Below are positions 53,447 to 62,821 of a DNA stretch of 64,000 nt, piece after piece; positions within the stretch are counted from its first letter, which is position 1; each line of letters begins with the position of its first letter. Origin of the DNA: Palsa-461 sp036844945. GTDB taxonomy: Bacteria > Actinomycetota > Acidimicrobiia > Acidimicrobiales > RAAP-2. The stretch spans positions 1 to 64,000 of the forward strand of contig DAIUEV010000011.1 of NCBI GenBank assembly GCA_036844945.1, written 5' to 3'. Made by a program: the position numbers and the translations under genes. The notes under the pieces are model-generated. The model saw only the letters and a program-made list of their open reading frames with translations. It searched no databases and was not told the DNA's origin.

Positions 53447-54574
53447 TCAGCCCTGCGCTCCGTGGAGCGCGCGCAGGGCCCGCTGATGCTGCTTGGGCAT
53501 CGCCTTCACCGCCGTGCCGCAGGCGAGGCAGAACGCCGCGCCGGAGAGGAGCGGGACCTGGCAGTTGGCGCAGACGCCGCCGTAGCTTGTCGGGGTCGCG
53601 CCACGGGTGGCATCGGTCGCATCGGCGAGGAGCGCTTCGTGCGCCTCGTTGCGCACGAGCAAGAGCCCGACCGCAGCCAGCGCGGCGGTGATCAAGAGGG
53701 TGAGGACGGCACCCCTCTGCTCGTAGGTGCTGAGGGTGGCCACGGCCGATTCGTAGGCACCGATCAGCAGGAACCCGATCGCAAGTGCGCTCGCGTAGCG
53801 CCCGGTTCCCTGCCTCAGTCGCATCACGACGAAGGCCGCGGTCGTCGCATAGAGCACCGGCTTCGCGAAACCGAGGGTGAGGGCGATCACCGTGTCGCGG
53901 GCCGCATCGGTGCTGTACACGGTGACACCCGCAAAGGCACCCTGCTGGATCACGATCGACTCGGCCAGCGCGAACGCGACCCCGGCGAGCGCCGCGGTCA
54001 CGAGCGCGTCAAGGGCGTGGGAGAACTTCGGCCGAGTGGTGATGATGGCCGGGGCGACCTGCAAGGCCACCAGGACCGCCGCCGGGAGGATGAGGCACTC
54101 CTCGAGGAGCTGACTGGTGGTCGGGAGCGCGTTGTACAGGCCGACGAGGAAGCCGCTGTCCGAGAGCCAGTTCGTGAGGAACCCGACTCCGACACCGAGG
54201 GCGGCCGCGAGGACCACCCCGATCCCAATCACGTACGCGGGCTCGTCGCTCCACACCTCATGGTCGTGCAGGTAGAGGAGCAGCATCCCGGGCAGGGCGA
54301 CGCCCGCACACACGAGCGCGACCGGCAGGATGCCAAACGCCGCCGCGACCACCGATGCCCCCACCGCGGTGATCAGACCGAGCCGGTAGACGTGGTGTCG
54401 GTGCGCCGACACGTGCGGCATCAAGGTGCTCACCAAAGCGAGCGCGCGCACCGATTCGCCCGGGAAGGCCGCGTAATAGTCCGACCGCCGGGCGTCGGGG
54501 ACGAGCACCTCACCACACGAGTGGCAAAACCGTGCCACTTCGGGGTTGGCCGCGGAGCAACGGGGACACCGCAT
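53447..54574 (-). CDS. zinc-ribbon PrsW-like intramembrane protease family protein
   Basis: A 375-residue protein: an N-terminal zinc ribbon (Cys3, Cys6, Cys17, Cys20), eight or more hydrophobic segments, and a second ribbon at the C-terminus (CANC...CLAC). The membrane core has LLEEC (Glu158-Glu159) and later DALVTAALAGVAFALAES (Asp189, Glu205), the EE and D...E pattern of the PrsW/CPBP glutamic-protease superfamily. Cleavage of membrane proteins is inferred. ATG 54574 follows GGAGGGGGGG. Its paralogue begins at 62818. Confidence 0.68.
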   Translation of the reverse strand: MRCPRCSAANPEVARFCHSCGEVLVPDARRSDYYAAFPGESVRALALVSTLMPHVSAHRHHVYRLGLITAVGASVVAAAFGILPVALVCAGVALPGMLLLYLHDHEVWSDEPAYVIGIGVVLAAALGVGVGFLTNWLSDSGFLVGLYNALPTTSQLLEECLILPAAVLVALQVAPAIITTRPKFSHALDALVTAALAGVAFALAESIVIQQGAFAGVTVYSTDAARDTVIALTLGFAKPVLYATTAAFVVMRLRQGTGRYASALAIGFLLIGAYESAVATLSTYEQRGAVLTLLITAALAAVGLLLVRNEAHEALLADATDATRGATPTSYGGVCANCQVPLLSGAAFCLACGTAVKAMPKQHQRALRALHGAQG

Positions 54575-54616
54575 CTTGACCCCCCCTCCGTAACGCCGCG
54601 ACCTCAGGCCGGTGGC

Positions 54617-54654
54617 AGGATAGGTCGGTCGACCGTAGGCTGCAACAGCTGTTG
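54617..54654. promoter_or_regulatory. divergent promoter region with palindromic operator
   Basis: On the minus strand TTGCAG (54645-54640) and TATCCT (54622-54617) are 17 bp apart, driving the PrsW-like gene. TAGGCT on the plus strand (54636-54641) could serve the SIR2 operon. The perfect 12-bp palindrome CAACAGCTGTTG (54643-54654) overlaps the minus -35 box, and GGTCGACC (54627-54634) sits in the spacer. A shared regulator is plausible. Confidence 0.5.
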
Positions 54655-54803
54655 TCCCGGGCAGGCCGGTCACCGGGGGGTCAAAGCTCCGGGCGACCGG
54701 AACCCGGCTGCCGCAGTCGAGCCGTGGAATCATTTGACCGACTGAACCGGGGGAGGGGACCTGCGATGCGTGGCGGTCGGGCCGCGGGCCCGAGTTAGTA
54801 CCG

Positions 54804-55793
54804 GTGAGTGCTGCACACGTGGGCGAGCCGCAGCCGGCCCCAGGTCTTGTCGATCTGAGCGCGCACTTCGACATGGTCTGCCGCGGCTTCCGTCGCGGTC
54901 GTCTCACCCTGGTGCTCGGTGCCGGCGCGAGCCTCTTCGGTCGATCGGGTGCGGGCGCCGACACCTGGTTGGGCGCGCCCAGCGCACCGGAGCTGGCCGC
55001 CCGTCTGGCGAAGGAGTTCCGGATATCCGAGAGCGAGGTCGGTCCCGCCGATCTGCTCGCGGTGGCCCAGTGGATCGCCGCGATGCGCGGGGGGACCACC
55101 CCGCTCTACGAGGAGCTGCACGACGTCTTCGACCGTGACCTCCCGACCACCCCGCTGCATACATTCCTGGCGGCCCTGCCGGGCCGCCTGCGCGCGAAGG
55201 GCTTGCTCGGTGAACCCCCGCTCTTCGTGACCACCAACTACGACGACCTGCTCGAACGGGCCTTCGACGACGCTCAAGAGCCCTACGACCTGGTCGTGTA
55301 CATGGCCGAAGGGGAGTACCACGGACGGTTCTGCCACCAGGCCCCTGGCGGTTCGTTGAAGCTCATCGAACAGCCAGAGGAGTACCAGGAGGCCGACCCC
55401 GCCCAACGATCGGTGATCGTGAAACTCCACGGATTCGTCGACCGACATGAGCGAGTCAACGACAGTTACGTGATCACCGAGGACCACTACATCGAGTACC
55501 TGGGTCGGGCTGACCTCGACAAGCTCCTCCCGGTCTCGGTCATCACCAGGCTCTTGAACTGCCACCTGCTGTTCCTCGGTTACAGCCTCAGGGACTGGAA
55601 CCTCCGCGCCATCCTCTTCCAGCTGCGTGCCAAGGCGAAGCCGAACGACTGGTGGGCGGTGCAGCTGGGCTGTGACGATGTCGAACGGCGGTCGTGGGAG
55701 AAGCGCGATGTCGAGATGATCGACATGCCCCTCGAGACCTACCTGGACGGTCTGAGCGAGTCGCTTGAGGCTTGGCTGGCCGAAAGGTCATGA
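54804..55793 (+). CDS. SIR2-like (SIR2_2) NAD-binding protein
   Basis: A 329-residue SIR2-fold protein of the SIR2_2 branch found in bacterial defence. The NAD loop is GAGAS at 39-43, TTNYDDLLE at 143-151, KLHG at 207-210 and LGYSLRDWNLR at 258-268. It lacks the zinc cysteines of sirtuin deacetylases, so NAD hydrolysis is more likely than deacetylation. GTG 54804 starts it. The stop overlaps the STAND gene's ATG (ATGA), so the two proteins are made together. NADase activity is inferred. Confidence 0.82.
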   Translation: MSAAHVGEPQPAPGLVDLSAHFDMVCRGFRRGRLTLVLGAGASLFGRSGAGADTWLGAPSAPELAARLAKEFRISESEVGPADLLAVAQWIAAMRGGTTPLYEELHDVFDRDLPTTPLHTFLAALPGRLRAKGLLGEPPLFVTTNYDDLLERAFDDAQEPYDLVVYMAEGEYHGRFCHQAPGGSLKLIEQPEEYQEADPAQRSVIVKLHGFVDRHERVNDSYVITEDHYIEYLGRADLDKLLPVSVITRLLNCHLLFLGYSLRDWNLRAILFQLRAKAKPNDWWAVQLGCDDVERRSWEKRDVEMIDMPLETYLDGLSESLEAWLAERS

Positions 55794-58700
55794 CGGCGAC
55801 CGCGGCGACCGGCGACAGCGGGCCGTACAAGGGCCTCACCTTTTTCACCGAGGACGACGCGGCCTACTTCTTCGGTCGGGAACGCGACTGTGACCTGATC
55901 ATCGCAAACCTCAAGGCTCGCAGGCTCGGCCTCTTGTACGGTCCAAGCGGGGTGGGCAAGAGTTCCCTCCTGCGCGCAGGGGTCGCGGCTCACCTGCGGT
56001 CAGTGGCGCGTCAAGACCGCGACGAGTTCGGCTCGGCCGAGTTCATCCCGGTGGTGTGCAGCGCATGGCGGGACGATCCGCTCGCTGCGATCCACACCAG
56101 GATCGCTGAGGCGGCGTCCGAGTTCGGCGCGTCTTCGGTCGATGGCGCAGCCTTCGGGCTCGTGCCGACCATCGAGCAGGTCTCTCGGGAGACCGGAGCG
56201 GCCATCCTCGTGATCCTCGATCAGTTCGAGGAGTACTTCCTCTACCACCCCGCGGAAAGCGGGCCGTCGACCCTCGCCGGCCAACTGCCAGCAGCGGTCA
56301 ACCATGAGCGCTTGCCGGCCGGGTTCCTGATCGCCATCCGGGAGGACGCCCTCGCCCAGCTCGATCGCTTCAAGAACCAAATCCCCACCCTCTTCGATTC
56401 GTTCCGGCGCGTCGAACCGCTCGCATCCCGGGCCGCCGAGGAAGCCATTCGCCGGCCGGTCGAGGAGTACAACCGGCTGCGACCCGCCGACGAGCACGTC
56501 AGTTTCGAGGACGCGCTCGTCGAGGCCGTCATCGACCAGGTCCGGTCGGGCAGGGTGAAGCTCGAGCAGGCCGGCGTCGGTTCTGTCGACGGGGCGGGCC
56601 GACCCGACGCCATCGAAGCGCCCTATCTCCAGCTGGTGATGACGCGACTGTGGGCGGCTGAACGAGCGGACTCGTCGACCCGCCTGCGCCTGGGCACGCT
56701 CGAAGCCTTAGGGGGCGCGCAGACGATCGTGCGCAGTCACCTGGACGCCACTTTGGATGCCCTGTCCGGGGAGAACCGTGAGACGGCTGTGCGCGTGTTC
56801 CATCACCTGGTGACGCCCTCGGGCACGAAGATCGCCCACGACATCCCGAGCCTGGTCGAGTACACCCACGAGCCGGAGGAACAGGTCCGGGACCTGTTGC
56901 AGCGCCTCGAGCAGGGTGACACCCGCATCGTCCGCTCCGTCCCGCCACCGCCCGGCACCGACGGCCCCGCGAGGTTCGAGATCTTTCACGACGTCCTGGC
57001 GCCGGCGATTCTCGACTGGCAGCGTCGCGAGTCGACGCGCCAACTCCAACAGGAGAAGGAAGCCGCCGAGCGCGAGGCGCGTCGGCAACGGCGCCGGGCC
57101 GGGTTTGCGTGGACCGGTGCCGTTCTCGCGTTCGCCGCACTGCTCGCGGTGATCAGCGTCCTTTACGTGTACTCGCGCAACGAGAGCGCGGCCGCCGACT
57201 CGAGAAGGCTTGCGGCCGATGCGGTCCAGAGCCTCGATTCGGACCCCGAGCTGAGCACGCTGCTCGCGCTCTCCGCCGTGGACAAGAGCCCGACGGCCGA
57301 AGCGCAGCAAGCGCTCCGTCAGGCGTTCGGGCTGACGCAAGAAGAGGCGGCCTTCCCGATGGGGGGACCGGTCATGAGCGTCGCCGTGAGCCCCAACGGG
57401 ACAGAGGTGGCGGCGGCCAAGCTCAAGCTGGTCGAGGTCTGGGATCGCCGGTACCCCCACCGGCCGCCCACGATCCTGCACCCCGGGTTCAGCAACACGA
57501 TCGTGCAGCACACTGCCGTGGCGTTCAGTCCCGATGGTCGGCAGCTCCTCGTTGGGACCACGGCTTACCAAGGAGTGGTGAACAACACCGCGTATTACAT
57601 CACCCGCATCGTGATCTTTGACACCAAGACGTGGCGGGTTGAACGGGTCCTCGGGCCAGCCGGTAACCCGAACACTTACACGGGCGACTTCGCGTACTCC
57701 CCGAATGGCACTGTGCTCGCCTCTGTGAACTACATCGGCCAGTTGTGCACGTACTCCATCCCCTCCTACGTCGGTCGGTGCTCGACGCCGTTGCTCCAGG
57801 CGGACGGATCCTTTGAGCCGCTCTTCAATATCTCCTTCGACCACTCCGGGACGCGGATCGCCACCTCGGCGGGACCAGACGGGACGGTGATCTGGTCGAC
57901 GGCATCGCTCACACCACTCGAGACGGTCGATCCGGTGACCGACGTCGGCCCCGTCGGAGATGCCGCGCTGAACCCGTCCGCGAGCCAACTCGTGATCGCG
58001 GGGCGCCAGGGGCATGTCGCCGTCCTCGACCTCACTGGGCCCCAGCCGACAGTGGTGGCCGACTTCGACACCGATGCTCCAGTCGTCGCGTTCGGCCCGA
58101 ACGGCCGCGAGATTCTGACGGCGGGGACCGGCGGTCAGACCACGATCTGGGATCCGACCACGAAGGTCGAGACCGTGCAGCTCAACTGCCGGTGTGGCCA
58201 GGTCGCAGCAGGCGTCTTCGACCCGACGGGCACGCCCGTCGTGGTCACCGGTAGCGAGGACGGATGGGTTCGGGTCTGGGACGCAGAACCGCGCCAAATC
58301 TTGTTCTCGTCCCCGGTGTTTGCCGGTCCTGGCACACCCACCGACCTATCGCTCATTCCGCATTCGCACGACGTCATCTTCGAGCACGGGGGCAAAGAGG
58401 GCGAGATCGCGAACATACGTACCGGACAGACCTTCACCGGGCCAGCGAGCGACATCGGCGTCGCGACGGTGCACAACAAGACGACCTTCGTCACGGTATA
58501 CACGGACGGGAAGACGCAGGTATGGTCGCTCGACCCGGTGCGCCTGCATCCCACGCTGATCAAGAACCTCGGCCCCACCGGCGGGAGCCTCGCGGCCATG
58601 AGCCCCGATGGGCGTTGGGTCGCGGTGAGTGGCGGTTTCCTCGTGGCGTTCCTTCAAAATGTTGACAGTTCGCAGGCCGCCGAGCTCGCCGGGAGCCGGA

Positions 58701-59317
58701 AGTTGACCGCGGGCTATACCAAGATCGCATTCAACCCGGCAGGGACGCGGGTGATTCTGGCTTGCTCCGACGGATTGGCCAGGATGTGGAGCACGCAGAA
58801 GTTCTTCTTCATGACTGGCACTCGGTTGGCGCCCTACCTCGGCGCTCTGCGCGATCCCTACTCGACCGATCTGACTGACGCGCAGTTCAGCCCCGACGGC
58901 AAGTACGTGGTGGTGACCGACACGGCCGGCAACGCGATCGTCTTCGATGTCCCCACCGCTAAGGTGATACGCACCTTCAACGCCGGGACGAACCAGTTGA
59001 ACAGCGCCTCGTTCAACCCTTCGAGCACCGAGGTCGTCACGGCGGGGACCGATGGGGTCACCCGCATCTGGGACGTGTCCTCCGGTGACGAAATCGCGGC
59101 CTTTGGGCCGGTAGATGTGCCACTGTCCGGTCCAGTCACCTCGGCCGTGTTCACCGCCAGCGGAAATGCGGTGGTCACCATCGGCATCGACGACACCGTG
59201 CGATTCTGGTCCACCAAGAGCGCCCAAGCGCTGGTTCAGGTGGAGGCGGCAGCCCGTCAACGGGTTACCCGTGGTCTCACGCCGGCGGAGCGCTCGCTCT
59301 ACCAGGTCAACCAGTAA
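55790..59317 (+). CDS. nSTAND1 NTPase with transmembrane helix and WD40 repeats
   Basis: A 1175-residue STAND ATPase. GPYKGLTFFTEDDAAYFFGRE at 11-31 is the nSTAND1 opening; Walker A is GPSGVGKSS at 51-59 and Walker B ILVILDQFEEYF at 139-150. A winged-helix/arm region leads to a Glu/Arg-rich helix, then one membrane span (about 438-461). The rest (about 520-1150) is a string of WD40 repeats (VAFSPDGRQLL, TIWDPTTK, VRVWDAE, TRIWDV), a likely sensor propeller. It overlaps SIR2 by 4 nt and is 7 bp from the next gene. Signal-triggered oligomerisation is known for the family. Confidence 0.88.
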   Translation: MTATAATGDSGPYKGLTFFTEDDAAYFFGRERDCDLIIANLKARRLGLLYGPSGVGKSSLLRAGVAAHLRSVARQDRDEFGSAEFIPVVCSAWRDDPLAAIHTRIAEAASEFGASSVDGAAFGLVPTIEQVSRETGAAILVILDQFEEYFLYHPAESGPSTLAGQLPAAVNHERLPAGFLIAIREDALAQLDRFKNQIPTLFDSFRRVEPLASRAAEEAIRRPVEEYNRLRPADEHVSFEDALVEAVIDQVRSGRVKLEQAGVGSVDGAGRPDAIEAPYLQLVMTRLWAAERADSSTRLRLGTLEALGGAQTIVRSHLDATLDALSGENRETAVRVFHHLVTPSGTKIAHDIPSLVEYTHEPEEQVRDLLQRLEQGDTRIVRSVPPPPGTDGPARFEIFHDVLAPAILDWQRRESTRQLQQEKEAAEREARRQRRRAGFAWTGAVLAFAALLAVISVLYVYSRNESAAADSRRLAADAVQSLDSDPELSTLLALSAVDKSPTAEAQQALRQAFGLTQEEAAFPMGGPVMSVAVSPNGTEVAAAKLKLVEVWDRRYPHRPPTILHPGFSNTIVQHTAVAFSPDGRQLLVGTTAYQGVVNNTAYYITRIVIFDTKTWRVERVLGPAGNPNTYTGDFAYSPNGTVLASVNYIGQLCTYSIPSYVGRCSTPLLQADGSFEPLFNISFDHSGTRIATSAGPDGTVIWSTASLTPLETVDPVTDVGPVGDAALNPSASQLVIAGRQGHVAVLDLTGPQPTVVADFDTDAPVVAFGPNGREILTAGTGGQTTIWDPTTKVETVQLNCRCGQVAAGVFDPTGTPVVVTGSEDGWVRVWDAEPRQILFSSPVFAGPGTPTDLSLIPHSHDVIFEHGGKEGEIANIRTGQTFTGPASDIGVATVHNKTTFVTVYTDGKTQVWSLDPVRLHPTLIKNLGPTGGSLAAMSPDGRWVAVSGGFLVAFLQNVDSSQAAELAGSRKLTAGYTKIAFNPAGTRVILACSDGLARMWSTQKFFFMTGTRLAPYLGALRDPYSTDLTDAQFSPDGKYVVVTDTAGNAIVFDVPTAKVIRTFNAGTNQLNSASFNPSSTEVVTAGTDGVTRIWDVSSGDEIAAFGPVDVPLSGPVTSAVFTASGNAVVTIGIDDTVRFWSTKSAQALVQVEAAARQRVTRGLTPAERSLYQVNQ

Positions 59318-59324
59318 GGCAACG

Positions 59325-61139
59325 ATGTACCTCGACCTCCTCAGTCACAAGCGGTCCCGCCGTCGGCTTCTCGTCCGGTCGGTCTGGACAGAGCACGTCG
59401 TGCGGCGGTGGAAACGGTCGCGCACCCTGGTTCTCGCCGTGGTCGCCGACGCAGTCATCGTCCTCGGACTGATCGGTTTCACCAAGATCTACCCGCACGA
59501 ACCGTTCCTCGACTCGCTCTACCGGACGTTGCAACTCTTTGCGCTCGGCGGGTCGGTCCCGACGCATCCGAACGTCTACCTCGAGATCGCCCGGCTCTTA
59601 GGCCCGCTCGTGATCGCGTCGGCCATCCTCAGCACGGTCTTTGCGCTGTACCGCGACCAGCTCAGCCGTTTCCGGATGCGCCACCTCCGGGGCCACGTCG
59701 TCGTTGCCGGCCTCGGAGCTGCCGGGTTCCGGGTCGCCAAGGCGTTCGCCGAGGACGACTGGTCCGTACTCGCGGTCGACCAGGACGCAAACAACGTGGC
59801 AATGGAGGGCTGTCGGGAGCGGGGAATCCATGTACTTGTGGGGGACGCCACCGACGTCCATGTCCTGCGCCAGGCCGGGGTCGGCCGAGCCGTGCTGCTC
59901 GTCGTCATGTGCGGCGATGACGGGGTCAACGTCGATGTCGCGGCCAACGCCCGGGCGATCTGCCTCGGTCACGGCAACCGGATCCTCACGGCGTTGGTCG
60001 AATTCGACGACTTCGAGTTGTGGCACGTCATGAAGGCCCAGGCCCTGGTCGACCGGGACGAGTCGGCGTTCCGCCTGGAACTCATCAATATCCCCGGCCT
60101 GGCGGCCGACCTGTTGCTCGACGAGCACCAGCCGTTTGATCCGTCCCGGCCCGGGTCGCCGCACGTCGTTGTCGTGGGGGCCGACGGGTTGGCCCAAAGC
60201 CTGATCGTCGGACTCCTCCGGCGCTGGGTCGTGGCCGACCGAAAGCCCGATGACGTGCTGACGGTGACGCTCGCCGGCCCACGGGCGACCCACACCCTCG
60301 CCGGGTTCGTGGCGCGGAACCCCGAGCTGACGGACTTCCCCGCGAGCCGCCTCCGGACCTGGGAGGCGGACCTCGGAGCGGCCGGGGGCCTCGACGACGC
60401 ACCTGAGGACGTGAGCGCGATGTATGTGGCGCTGGTCAGTGACACGAAGGCGCTGACGCTGGCACTCACCCTTCGCGAACGCCCGGGCCCCTGGGCCACC
60501 GTGCCGATCGTCCTCGCCGTCGCGGACCGTGACGCCGGGGTCGGCCGCACCGTCGGCCGAGGCGGCCCGGCCCTCAAGAACATCGTCGCCTTCGGCTGGC
60601 TAAGCCAGACGCTGCAGCCCGAGTGCCTGCTCGAGCACACGGTCACCGAGACGATCGCCCGGATCGGCCACCAGCTGCACTGCGAGGACCAGTTCCGCCG
60701 CGGAGCCACCGTCGAGACCGAACCGTCACTGGTGCCCTGGGAACAGCTTCACGAGACCCTGCGCGAGTCCAACCGGCTGTGGGCCGACGGCATGGCCGCG
60801 AAGCTCTCAACCCTGGGTTGCGTCGTCGCCCCCGCCCCGTTGGCTGACCCGCGCGAGCTCGACTTCGAGTTCACCGACGCCGAGATGGCCTCCCTCGCCC
60901 CGATGGAGCACGACCGGTGGTCGGTCGACATGAAGCGCATGGGGTATCGCCAAGGACCCCGCGACGACCGGCACCACCCGCTCATTGACGTCCCCTTCGA
61001 CGAGTTGCCCGAAGACAACAAGGAGAAGGACAGGGAGCACGTCCGGACCATGCCCGAAGTTCTGGCCAGGGCGGGCTTCCGCATCTACCGGCTCTCGACC
61101 ACCCACCCGGGGGACGCCGACCAGGTGGTCGCCCGTTGA
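59325..61139 (+). CDS. two-TM TrkA-N (RCK) protein with C-terminal RyR domain
   Basis: A 604-residue protein with two membrane helices (about 34-55 and 88-110) flanking a short loop lacking the usual potassium-filter TVGYG. Next is a Rossmann TrkA-N domain (HVVVAGLGAAGFRVAKAF, DQD at 152-154), a second Rossmann-like half, and a C-terminal RyR domain (SNRLWADGMAAKL, then EHDRWSVDMKRMGY and HHPLIDVPFDELPEDNKEKD). RyR domains recur in bacterial nucleotide-signalling and conflict operons. Ligand-gated ion flux or sensing is inferred. It is third in the SIR2 operon. Confidence 0.8.
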   Translation: MYLDLLSHKRSRRRLLVRSVWTEHVVRRWKRSRTLVLAVVADAVIVLGLIGFTKIYPHEPFLDSLYRTLQLFALGGSVPTHPNVYLEIARLLGPLVIASAILSTVFALYRDQLSRFRMRHLRGHVVVAGLGAAGFRVAKAFAEDDWSVLAVDQDANNVAMEGCRERGIHVLVGDATDVHVLRQAGVGRAVLLVVMCGDDGVNVDVAANARAICLGHGNRILTALVEFDDFELWHVMKAQALVDRDESAFRLELINIPGLAADLLLDEHQPFDPSRPGSPHVVVVGADGLAQSLIVGLLRRWVVADRKPDDVLTVTLAGPRATHTLAGFVARNPELTDFPASRLRTWEADLGAAGGLDDAPEDVSAMYVALVSDTKALTLALTLRERPGPWATVPIVLAVADRDAGVGRTVGRGGPALKNIVAFGWLSQTLQPECLLEHTVTETIARIGHQLHCEDQFRRGATVETEPSLVPWEQLHETLRESNRLWADGMAAKLSTLGCVVAPAPLADPRELDFEFTDAEMASLAPMEHDRWSVDMKRMGYRQGPRDDRHHPLIDVPFDELPEDNKEKDREHVRTMPEVLARAGFRIYRLSTTHPGDADQVVAR

Positions 61140-61196
61140 GCGGACGCCAAGGCCCGCGACGGCGGTACGGGTGGGACGGCTGGAGGGGCTTCTGCC

Positions 61197-61202
61197 TATC
61201 CT
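61197..61202 (+). promoter_or_regulatory. -10 box (TATCCT) before the S53 peptidase
   Basis: TATCCT ends 20 nt before ATG 61223. It lies after the RyR gene stop (61139) and suggests the peptidase has its own promoter. Confidence 0.4.
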
Positions 61203-61222
61203 CCCTCACTGGTGCAGCGGCC

Positions 61223-62821
61223 ATGACCCCGATGGATCGCAGGCGCGGGTCGCCCGTCCCGGCGCGCCGCCCCGCCGCTGGCCGATCGCATCTGCGGATC
61301 GCGGTGGGCGCGGTCTCCTGCCTCTGCGCGCTCTTGGCGAACGTCACGGCCGCCTCGGGAGGCGTGGTGCGAGCGGGCTCGCGCCAGATGGTGGCCCGGC
61401 TCCCGAGCCACGTGACCTTCCTGGCCGAGCTCCGGTCGGCCAGAGAGCCCACCTGTCTCGAGGCCTTCGCCGCGCGCGCCGGACTCTCCGTGCAGTGGAC
61501 GTCGGGCGAGACGTGGGTCAGCGTCACGGGGACGCCGAACGCCGTCGATCGGGTGTTCCATGTGACGGTGAACCCCCGCCCGCCCGTCGACGGCCGGTTG
61601 CAGTGGTCGGCTACGGGCACCCCCGTACTTCCAGCGGCCGCGTGCGGTGAGATCGCCGGCATCGGTCGGATCCATTCCGCGGTGCAGCCGAAGATGGGGG
61701 CGAAGCAGAGCTCGGCGCCGCCCGGGCTCAGTCCGTCGCAGCTGCTGACCGCGTACGACGCCTCTCCGTTGCGCGCCCTCGAGATGGACGGCCAGGGTGA
61801 GACCGTCGTCGTGTTCGAGGTCGATGCCTACAGTCCCTCCGACGTGAACACCTTTGCCAAGCACATCGGCGCCCCCCTGGCGCTGACCGTGCTCCACGGG
61901 AACCCGGGCAAGGACCTTCTCGAGAGCACTATGGACATCGAGACGATCCACGAGATCGTCCCGGACGCCCAGATCGTCGACGTCAACCTCAACGCGAAGG
62001 TCTGGGCCAACTTGTCGACCGCGGCGACGTTCGTGGCGGCCTTCAACGCGGCCGAGCACGCCTGGCCTGGGTCGGTCTGGAGTCTCAGCATCGGTGTCTG
62101 TGAGACCGACCGGAGCGCTTTCGACTCGACCGACCTCTCCGTCATGCAACAAGCGGTCAGCGCCGCCGAACAGATGGGAACGACCGTGTTCGCCTCGAGC
62201 GGTGACGCGGGCGGGCTCGACTGCACACCGCAGAACGACTCGGGGAGGCCGCCGAAGAGCACCTGGCAGGGCGTGTCCGTCCCGGCGGCGCTCCCGGCCG
62301 TGACCGGCTGCGGCGGCACGTCGCTCTACACGACCAAGAGCGGACAGCGCGTCGACGAGACCACCTGGACCGAGACCCTGCTCTCCCAGGGCTCCGGAGG
62401 GGGGACCTCGACCGTGTTCTCGGCGCCGTCGTGGCAGGGGGACCCGGTGCCCGGCGCGGCCCCTGGCCGGGCAGTGCCCGACGTCTCGGCCGACGCGGAC
62501 CCCGCGACCGGGAACACCATCGTCGAGAATGGCTCGTACACAGAGGGCGGCGGCACGTCGTTGTCGACGCCGATCTGGGCCGGATTCACCGCCATGATCG
62601 ACCAGTACCTGCGCGTCCACGACCTGGCACCCGTCGGCTTTCTCAACCCCTTGCTCTACGCGATTGCGAAAGGTCCTGCTCAGTACCCGGCGTTCCACGA
62701 CATCACCGTCGGGGGCAACGACTTCTTCGCCGCCGGTCCCGGCTATGACATGGTGACCGGGCTCGGGAGCCCCGACGTCTGGAACCTGGCCCGCGACCTG
62801 GCAGCGGTGGCAGGACCGTGA
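61223..62821 (+). CDS. secreted S53 family (sedolisin/kumamolisin-like) serine-carboxyl peptidase
   Basis: A 532-residue exported protease. A signal segment (LRIAVGAVSCLCALLANVTA) is followed by a pro-domain (SHVTFLAELRSA, WTSGETWVSVTGTP) and the catalytic domain. Glu234 and Asp238 (ESTMD), oxyanion Asp328 (SSGDAGG) and nucleophile Ser446 (GGGTSLSTP) form the S53 set; GPGYDMVTGLGSP is the calcium-site end. Such enzymes work at acid pH. ATG 61223 is favoured; an alternative TTG at 61136 would overlap the RyR stop. The next gene's GTG overlaps its stop. Confidence 0.87.
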   Translation: MTPMDRRRGSPVPARRPAAGRSHLRIAVGAVSCLCALLANVTAASGGVVRAGSRQMVARLPSHVTFLAELRSAREPTCLEAFAARAGLSVQWTSGETWVSVTGTPNAVDRVFHVTVNPRPPVDGRLQWSATGTPVLPAAACGEIAGIGRIHSAVQPKMGAKQSSAPPGLSPSQLLTAYDASPLRALEMDGQGETVVVFEVDAYSPSDVNTFAKHIGAPLALTVLHGNPGKDLLESTMDIETIHEIVPDAQIVDVNLNAKVWANLSTAATFVAAFNAAEHAWPGSVWSLSIGVCETDRSAFDSTDLSVMQQAVSAAEQMGTTVFASSGDAGGLDCTPQNDSGRPPKSTWQGVSVPAALPAVTGCGGTSLYTTKSGQRVDETTWTETLLSQGSGGGTSTVFSAPSWQGDPVPGAAPGRAVPDVSADADPATGNTIVENGSYTEGGGTSLSTPIWAGFTAMIDQYLRVHDLAPVGFLNPLLYAIAKGPAQYPAFHDITVGGNDFFAAGPGYDMVTGLGSPDVWNLARDLAAVAGP

